A stretch of DNA of 64,000 nt, taken from NCBI RefSeq assembly GCF_026559675.1, contig NZ_CP092891.1, positions 2,666,001 through 2,730,000 of the forward strand, given 5' to 3'. Every line of letters begins with the position of its first letter. Within the stretch, counting starts at the first letter, position 1. The DNA comes from Microbacterium oxydans (GTDB taxonomy: Bacteria > Actinomycetota > Actinomycetes > Actinomycetales > Microbacteriaceae). Shown here in pieces: positions 57,988 to 64,000 of the stretch. The position numbers and the translations under genes are program-made. The notes under the pieces were generated by a model that saw only the letters and a list, made by a program, of their open reading frames with translations, ran no database searches and was not told the DNA's origin.

Positions 57988-58938
57988 CTACGGGGCGGGG
58001 GTCGACGTGTCGGTCGGCGCCGGCGTCGGCGTCTCGGTCGCGCGCGACGCGTCGCTCGCGACGCTGAGGACGAACTGCGAGAACTCGGCGGGGTCTTCGA
58101 GGGCGCCGACATACGCTTCGCCGTTCGCGACGATCATCGCGCCCGCCGTCAGCACGAGGTCATCGGATCCCGCGAGCGGACCGTCCAGAGCGCGAGTCGT
58201 CGCCTCCTTCGCCCAGCTCACGAAGTCGCCGTCCTCGATGCACGACCGGACGGTCTTGCTGTTGTCGACGCCGACCGCACCGGCCAGGTCCGCGAGATCC
58301 TCGTCGGAGAGGCCGTCGCTGCCGACGTCCGGCTGCTTGTCGAGCAGGTCGTGGTTGAACCGGTAGAACTGCGCCGGCGAGTGCGTCGCGACGCAGGCCG
58401 CAGCGGCCGCCGCGCGCAGCGAGTACTTCGTCCCGTTGGAGCTGGCGGTGAGCAGCGCGACCGGGTGGTAGCTGACCGTGACCGCGTTCTCGTTGATCCA
58501 TCCGGCGAGTTGGCGGGCGTTGGCACGCTCGAACTTGCCGGCGTCCGGGGAGAGGTAGTCGACGTAGACGTGGATGTCGACCTTCTCGGAGGACGTCGGC
58601 TGCGGGGTCGGCGAGGCGGACGCGCCGGTCTCCGTCGCTTCGGGGTCCGGGCTCGCGGGGACCTCTTCGGATCCTGCGACGGAGGTGATGTCGGTGAGGA
58701 CGACGCCGTCGGACTGCATGCCGGTCGGGGTGAGCCGCGGCTTGGAGACCTGAGCCGACACCGCGAGCGTCACCGCGGTGCCGATCGCACCCACCGCGAC
58801 GATCGCGACCGCGCCGATGATGATCCGTCGCATGAGACGCGCCCGTGACTGCTGGGCGTGCACCTGCTGGGCCTTCTCCCGCACGGCCTCGCGAGAATTG
58901 CGGGGTGTGGGGACGTTCGGCGTTTCGTCGCTCGACAT
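57988..58938 (-). CDS. DsbA-like thioredoxin-fold protein lacking CxxC
   Basis: A 316-aa membrane-anchored protein: basic cytoplasmic start, one helix (IIIGAVAIVAVGAIGTAVTLAV, core quoted, near 38-60), a Pro/Thr/Glu linker, then a DsbA/thioredoxin_4-like domain opening VDIHVYVDYLSPDAGKFE. In active members this site is CPxC; here it reads SPDA, so both redox Cys are gone. The remaining helical insert and the YVGALEDPAEF end fit the fold. Two isolated Cys remain elsewhere. AGAGGA precedes the ATG. It may act as a binding protein or chaperone (inference). Confidence 0.85.
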   Translation of the reverse strand: MSSDETPNVPTPRNSREAVREKAQQVHAQQSRARLMRRIIIGAVAIVAVGAIGTAVTLAVSAQVSKPRLTPTGMQSDGVVLTDITSVAGSEEVPASPDPEATETGASASPTPQPTSSEKVDIHVYVDYLSPDAGKFERANARQLAGWINENAVTVSYHPVALLTASSNGTKYSLRAAAAAACVATHSPAQFYRFNHDLLDKQPDVGSDGLSDEDLADLAGAVGVDNSKTVRSCIEDGDFVSWAKEATTRALDGPLAGSDDLVLTAGAMIVANGEAYVGALEDPAEFSQFVLSVASDASRATETPTPAPTDTSTPAP

Positions 58939-59169
58939 CGTTCCTCTTGTGAGTCTCAAGGGGGGTCCGGGTTGGCCCCGACCGCCGCTCGGCGACGATC
59001 GCCGCAGCGCGCGGCCGAGTTCGATGCTAACCAGTGAGGCTGAGAAATACCCAGGTACCGCCGTTCGTGTCATACTGGTCCCGACCCAAAGAAGGGTCAC
59101 GGCGGTTCATTCCGCCGCTTCTCACAACGGATCGTCCGGCACGTACCTGCCGGTGAAGGAGAAACCACA

Positions 59170-60273
<1,104 letters not shown>

Positions 60274-60283
60274 TCGGATCCAC

Positions 60284-60324
60284 AGACGCGGCGCAGGCTG
60301 ACTTCGGTCGCCTGCGCCGCGTCT
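60284..60324 (+). terminator. Hairpin terminator after the ABC ATPase gene
   Basis: A 15-bp perfect stem, AGACGCGGCGCAGGC with GCCTGCGCCGCGTCT, 11-nt loop, then CTTTCG. Confidence 0.85.
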
Positions 60325-60354
60325 CTTTCGTCTCCACCTCGACCAGGGAGTGTC

Positions 60355-61662
60355 ATGCAGGATTCGCTGCGTATCACGGCCAGCAAGATCGACCCGGGAC
60401 TCCTCTCCCTCCCCTGGTCCACCACCCTCGCGAAGTGGCCGTCCGAGCACATCGTGTCGCTGCCGAAGGGGCTCTCCCGCCACCTCGTGCGCTTCGCCGA
60501 CCTCTCCGGCCGGGTCATCGCCGTGAAGGAGACCACGGCGGAGATGGCCCAGCGCGAGTACGACATGCTCGGCAACCTCGCCCGCCTCGACGTGCCCTGC
60601 GTCGATCGCGTCGCGGTGATCGCCGGACGCACGGATGCCGACGGTGAGGCCCTGCCCGCGGCCCTCGTGACCTCGCACCTGCGCTTCTCGATGCCGTATC
60701 GCGCGCTGTTCACCCGCGTGCTGCGTCCGGACACCGCCACACGACTCGTCGACGCCCTGGCGCTGCTCCTGGTGCGCCTGCACAACGTCGGCTTCTACTG
60801 GGGTGACGTCTCCCTCTCGAACACGCTCTTCCGCCGCGACGCCGGCGCCTTCGCCGCCTACCTGGTCGATGCCGAGACCGGCGAGCTCCACGAAGAGGGG
60901 CTGACCGACGGCCAGCGCGCCTACGACCTGGACCTGGCCCGCACGAACATCGCTGGCGAGATCATGGACCTTGCGGCGGGCGGCCGCCTCGAGCACGGCG
61001 TGGACGCCATCGCCATCGCCGACGGCATCGTGTCGTCGTATCGCTCGCTCTGGGCGGAGCTGACCGCCCAGGAGTCGTTCTCCGCCGCCGAGACCTGGCG
61101 CATCACGGAACGGGTCGAGCGACTCAACGCCCTGGGGTTCGACATCGACGAGATGTCCATGTCGACGACGGCGGACGGCACCGTCGTCGAGATCCAGCCC
61201 AAGGTCGTGGACGCCGGCCACCACCAGCGTCGCCTCATCCGGCTGACCGGACTGGACGTCGAGGAGAACCAGGCCCGACGGCTGCTCAACGACCTCGACG
61301 AGTTCCGGGCGCGGTCCACGAAGCAGTGGGCGGATGAGGAGATGTACGCGCACGAGTGGCTCACCCGCGTGTTCGAGCCCGTGGTGCGGGCGATCCCCTA
61401 CGAGCTGCGTGCGAAGCTCGAGCCCGCCGAGGTGTTCCACCAGGTCCTGGAGCACCGCTGGTACCTGTCACAGGCGCAGGGGCGCTCGGTCCCCCTCGCG
61501 GAGGTCCTGACGAGCTACATCAACGAGGTGCTCCGCCACCGACGCGACGAGGCCACCATCATGGGTCCGCCGACGGAGACCATGAGCCTGCCCGTCATCA
61601 CCGGCGTGACGCCCGTGGCGGATGACGAGGATGAGGACATCGACTGGCGGGATCTGGTCTGA
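60355..61662 (+). CDS. DUF4032 kinase-like protein
   Basis: A 435-aa protein of the actinobacterial DUF4032 family. The N-terminal half has protein-kinase-like features: VIAVKETTAEMAQREY (Lys), LHNVGFYWGDVSLSNTLF (catalytic-loop-like Asp and Asn) and AYLVDAETGEL (DFG-like Asp). The C-terminal half is the DUF4032 domain proper. It may phosphorylate a lipid or small molecule; no substrate is known to me. GGGAG is before the ATG. It is preceded by a terminator, so it has its own promoter in a short gap. Confidence 0.87.
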   Translation: MQDSLRITASKIDPGLLSLPWSTTLAKWPSEHIVSLPKGLSRHLVRFADLSGRVIAVKETTAEMAQREYDMLGNLARLDVPCVDRVAVIAGRTDADGEALPAALVTSHLRFSMPYRALFTRVLRPDTATRLVDALALLLVRLHNVGFYWGDVSLSNTLFRRDAGAFAAYLVDAETGELHEEGLTDGQRAYDLDLARTNIAGEIMDLAAGGRLEHGVDAIAIADGIVSSYRSLWAELTAQESFSAAETWRITERVERLNALGFDIDEMSMSTTADGTVVEIQPKVVDAGHHQRRLIRLTGLDVEENQARRLLNDLDEFRARSTKQWADEEMYAHEWLTRVFEPVVRAIPYELRAKLEPAEVFHQVLEHRWYLSQAQGRSVPLAEVLTSYINEVLRHRRDEATIMGPPTETMSLPVITGVTPVADDEDEDIDWRDLV

Positions 61663-61686
61663 CCCGCCGACGCCGATGGCCGGGGC

Positions 61687-62328
61687 TCAGTAGCCGACCG
61701 TGAACCTCTCGCGGTGATGGTTGCCCTGCTCGATCTCGTCGACCACGGCGACCGCGAAGTCCGCGCCGGAGATGTAGGACTTGCCGTCCGCATCCCGGAC
61801 GAGGACGTCGCCGCCGTCCCGGTAGGTGCCGGTGCGCTCCCCCTCGGCCCAGGGCCCGAAGACCTCTGCCGGGTGGATGAAGAACCAGTCGAGACCGGCG
61901 TCCGTCGCCTCGAGGAGGGCGAGCGAGTCGACGCCGACCTGCGCCTCGTGCTTGTACTCCTCGGGGAAGTCCTGATCGAACAGGCGCGGTCCGCCGGGGG
62001 CGACCAGGCTCCCGCCGGCACCGCCGACCACACCGAGGCGCGTGGGAGTGCCTGCGAGCTGATCCACGACGTTCGTCAGCGCTTCGAGCGCACGATCCTC
62101 CATGTCTCCGCGCGGCGAGAGCGCGGAGACCACGGCATCCGCCCCGACGAAGGTGTCGGCGATCGACGCGATGTCCAGGGCGGAGCCCTGCACGTAGGCG
62201 GCTCCCGCCACCGGATCGGTCGGCACCGATCGGGAGATCGCGATCACCGCATGATCACGGCTCACCGCCTCCGTGACGATGTGACGACCGGCGTAGCCGG
62301 TCCCGCCGAGCACGATGATGCGAGCCAT
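61687..62328 (-). CDS. NAD(P)-binding oxidoreductase (NmrA/SDR-like)
   Basis: A 213-aa atypical short-chain dehydrogenase with the N-terminal dinucleotide loop IIVLGGTGYAGRHIV. It has LGVVGGAGGSLVAPGG in the middle and the HPAEVFGPWAEGERTG stretch at about 153-168. The Tyr-x-x-x-Lys of classical SDRs is not evident, which fits the NmrA-like group. AAAGG precedes the ATG. It lies 21 bp after rlmB on the same strand. Confidence 0.87.
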   Translation of the reverse strand: MARIIVLGGTGYAGRHIVTEAVSRDHAVIAISRSVPTDPVAGAAYVQGSALDIASIADTFVGADAVVSALSPRGDMEDRALEALTNVVDQLAGTPTRLGVVGGAGGSLVAPGGPRLFDQDFPEEYKHEAQVGVDSLALLEATDAGLDWFFIHPAEVFGPWAEGERTGTYRDGGDVLVRDADGKSYISGADFAVAVVDEIEQGNHHRERFTVGY

Positions 62329-62349
62329 GATCTGCCTTTCCTCGAACGT

Positions 62350-63357
62350 CTACTTCTTCGCGGCGCGGACCGTCGCCACCTGGTACAGGGCGACGGAGGT
62401 GGCGATACCCGCGTTCAGCGACTCGGTGGCCGCAGAGATCGGGATCGACACGATCTGGTCGCACGTCTCGGTGACCAGACGCGACAGCCCCTTGCCCTCC
62501 GAGCCGACGACGATCACGACGGGGCGGTCGGCCAGCTGCAGGTCGGGGAGCGAGACATCGCCGTCGCCGTCCAGGCCCAGCACGAACACGCCCTGCTTCT
62601 TGAACTCCTTGAGCTGCGTGGTGAGGTTCGTCGCGAGGGCGACGGGGATGCGTGCCGCAGCGCCCGCGCTCGTCTTCCACGCCGCCGAGTTCACACCCGC
62701 CGAACGACGCTGCGGCAGGATGATGCCGTGCCCGCCGAAAGCCGCGGCGGAGCGGATGATCGCGCCGAGGTTGCGCGGGTCCGTGACGCCGTCGAGGGCG
62801 ACGAACAGCGGCACCTCGCCCTTGTCGATGACCTGCTCGAGAAGGTCCTGCGGGTGCGCGTACTCGTAGGGCGGCACCTTGACGGCCACGCCCTGGTGCA
62901 CGCCGTCGAACCCGGCCATGCGGTCGAGCTCCTGACGGGTGACCTCCATCACGGGGATGCCGCGGTGGGTGGCGATCGACAGCATCTCCTTGACGCGGTC
63001 GTCCATCTCCACGCGCTGCGCGATGTAGAACGCCGTCGCCGGGATCTTCGCCCGCAGCGCCTCGAGCACCGAGTTGCGCCCGGTGACGATCTCGGTGTCG
63101 GTGGTGTTGTCCTTCGCCCGAGCGGAGCGGTTGGGGTTGCCGCCCGAGGTCTGCCGCTGGCCGGGCTTGCCCTTGCCGCCCGATGCGGCGTAGCGCTCGG
63201 CCGCGGCCTTGCGCTTGCCCGCCGGGTGCCAGGCGCGGTCTTCGGCCTTCGGCGTCGGTCCGCGGCCTTCCAGCGCCTTGCGCCCGAGTCCGCCGGTGCC
63301 CTTGGTCGGGCCCTTCTTGTTTCCCTTGTTCGCGCCGGGGCGCTGTGGCTTAGCCAT
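62350..63357 (-). CDS. rlmB: 23S rRNA 2'-O-methyltransferase RlmB (SpoU family)
   Basis: A 335-aa SpoU/TrmH methyltransferase that should methylate G2251 of 23S rRNA. A basic, disordered N-terminal 90 residues (Lys/Gly-rich), then the substrate-binding domain TGRNSVLEALRAKIP, and the trefoil knot with DPRNLGAIIRSA, VVGSEGKGLS and PISAATESLNAGIATSVALY (core quoted). The ATG overlaps the cysS stop by eight bases and has GGAG upstream, so it is coupled to cysS, as in many actinobacteria. Confidence 0.94.
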   Translation of the reverse strand: MAKPQRPGANKGNKKGPTKGTGGLGRKALEGRGPTPKAEDRAWHPAGKRKAAAERYAASGGKGKPGQRQTSGGNPNRSARAKDNTTDTEIVTGRNSVLEALRAKIPATAFYIAQRVEMDDRVKEMLSIATHRGIPVMEVTRQELDRMAGFDGVHQGVAVKVPPYEYAHPQDLLEQVIDKGEVPLFVALDGVTDPRNLGAIIRSAAAFGGHGIILPQRRSAGVNSAAWKTSAGAAARIPVALATNLTTQLKEFKKQGVFVLGLDGDGDVSLPDLQLADRPVVIVVGSEGKGLSRLVTETCDQIVSIPISAATESLNAGIATSVALYQVATVRAAKK

Positions 63358-64000
63358 CGATACTCCAATGAGTTCCGGCCGGAGTGTCCTCCAGCGTGAT
63401 TCCTGCGGCGGCGATCGCGTCACGGATGCGATCCGCCGCCGCCCAGTCCTTGTCAGCGCGTGCCTGTGCGCGCTGAGTGATCATCGTCTGGACGAGCGTG
63501 TCCAGAGCAGTCTCCGACGCGTGGTTCTTCGCGTCGGATGCGGGCGTGAGGCCGAGGACCGACGTCATCGCCATGACGGCCCGCAGCGCATCGAGCGCCG
63601 CATCCGTCTCCCCCGCGTCGAGCGCCGAGTTCCCCGCACGCACCGTCTCGTGCAGAACGGCGAGGGCCTGCGGCACGCCCAGGTCGTCGTCCATCGCCGC
63701 CGCGAACGTCTCGGGCAGGCTCTGCGATGCGAACCACCCGAACCCGCCTCCAGCCGCGCGGGCGGCACGCTGCCGGAATGCGGCGATGCGTCCGAGCGCC
63801 GCCTCGGCCTCGGCCCACGACGAGTCCGTGAGGTCGAGGCTCGACCGGTAGTGCGCCGACGCCAGGGCGTAGCGCACGACGAGCGGGTCGTGCGCGGACA
63901 GCACGTCGGCCGCGAGGGTGAAGTTCCCCAGCGACTTGGACATCTTCTGCCCGTCGACGGTCACGAGGCCGTTGTGCACCCAGTACCGTGCGAAGCCGTC
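63350..64000 (-). CDS. cysS: Cysteinyl-tRNA synthetase, C-terminal part (cut by window edge)
   Basis: The last 217 codons of CysRS; the 5' part lies beyond the right edge. The class I KMSKS loop is seen in DGQKMSKSLGNFTLAADVL (core quoted), followed by the helical anticodon-binding region RYALASAHYRSSLDLTD and the DALR-type C-terminus ending THWSIDG. The frame is open to the edge. It overlaps rlmB by eight bases. Confidence 0.95.
   Translation of the reverse strand, partial: DGFARYWVHNGLVTVDGQKMSKSLGNFTLAADVLSAHDPLVVRYALASAHYRSSLDLTDSSWAEAEAALGRIAAFRQRAARAAGGGFGWFASQSLPETFAAAMDDDLGVPQALAVLHETVRAGNSALDAGETDAALDALRAVMAMTSVLGLTPASDAKNHASETALDTLVQTMITQRAQARADKDWAAADRIRDAIAAAGITLEDTPAGTHWSIDG

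Overview
The window is a high-GC, densely coding chromosomal segment of an actinobacterium. Gene content points to the family Microbacteriaceae, most likely Microbacterium or a close relative. The evidence is a C50-type carotenoid cluster with heterodimeric lycopene cyclase and lycopene elongase genes, lsr2, an IdeR/DtxR regulator with its iron box, actinobacterial DUF3027, DUF3263 and DUF4032 proteins, and a GroEL gene without groES behind CIRCE elements. About nineteen genes have an actinobacterial -10 hexamer 6 to 8 bases before the start codon, as expected for leaderless mRNAs. I see no prophage, IS element, CRISPR array or rRNA. The organism assignment is inference from family knowledge, not from a search.

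Layout. 1-90: short tandem intergenic repeat. 96-5844 (minus): a polyamine-type ABC importer (ATPase, lipoprotein, two permeases) translationally coupled to an amidohydrolase. 5991-8577: a CsoR/RcnR-family metal sensor with its probable operator, a DUF445 membrane protein and an arginase-family hydrolase, then tRNA-Ala. 8776-12627: membrane protein, GNAT acetyltransferase, galU, 5-formyl-THF cyclo-ligase, FmdB-like zinc ribbon and mscL. 12736-17346: a 68-aa ORF coupled to a 1239-aa helicase-like protein whose Walker A and B residues are substituted, divergent from an MGMT-like protein whose acceptor Cys is Val; both look like pseudoenzymes. 17427-20792: acetate symporter pair, a RamA-like LuxR regulator and lsr2.

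20823-29464: a MarR regulator (CrtR-like) divergent from idi, a GGPP synthase, crtB, crtI, crtYe, crtYf, crtEb and an MMPL exporter, almost all overlapping by 1 to 4 bases. Together they should make and handle a decaprenoxanthin-type pigment. 29505-33584: tRNA-Arg, HNH endonuclease, a strongly terminated structured RNA candidate, an M23 peptidase with a long leader, ideR and serC. 33595-42053: DUF3027 and a cold-shock protein, a small membrane protein, a Helicase_C_3 protein next to the XPB helicase, a CPBP protease, and a two-component system. 42213-48941: orphan WXG100 protein, groEL under tandem CIRCE, LytR_C, DUF3263, DUF2332, msrB, nitroreductase, DUF606 transporter and an SRAP/HMCES protein.

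49033-52700: ABC exporter plus NarL-type two-component system. 52716-57759: aldo/keto reductase, PPK2, a thioester-domain/VaFE surface adhesin with a LAxTG anchor, and an LCP ligase. 57874-64000: tRNA-Thr, a DsbA-like membrane-anchored protein without CxxC, a UgpC/MsmK-type sugar ABC ATPase, DUF4032 kinase-like protein, NAD(P)-binding protein, rlmB and the 3' part of cysS, which runs off the right edge.

Limits: starts are chosen from Shine-Dalgarno or leaderless -10 evidence and from overlaps. Family names come from motif recognition by eye. No alignment or folding program was run.
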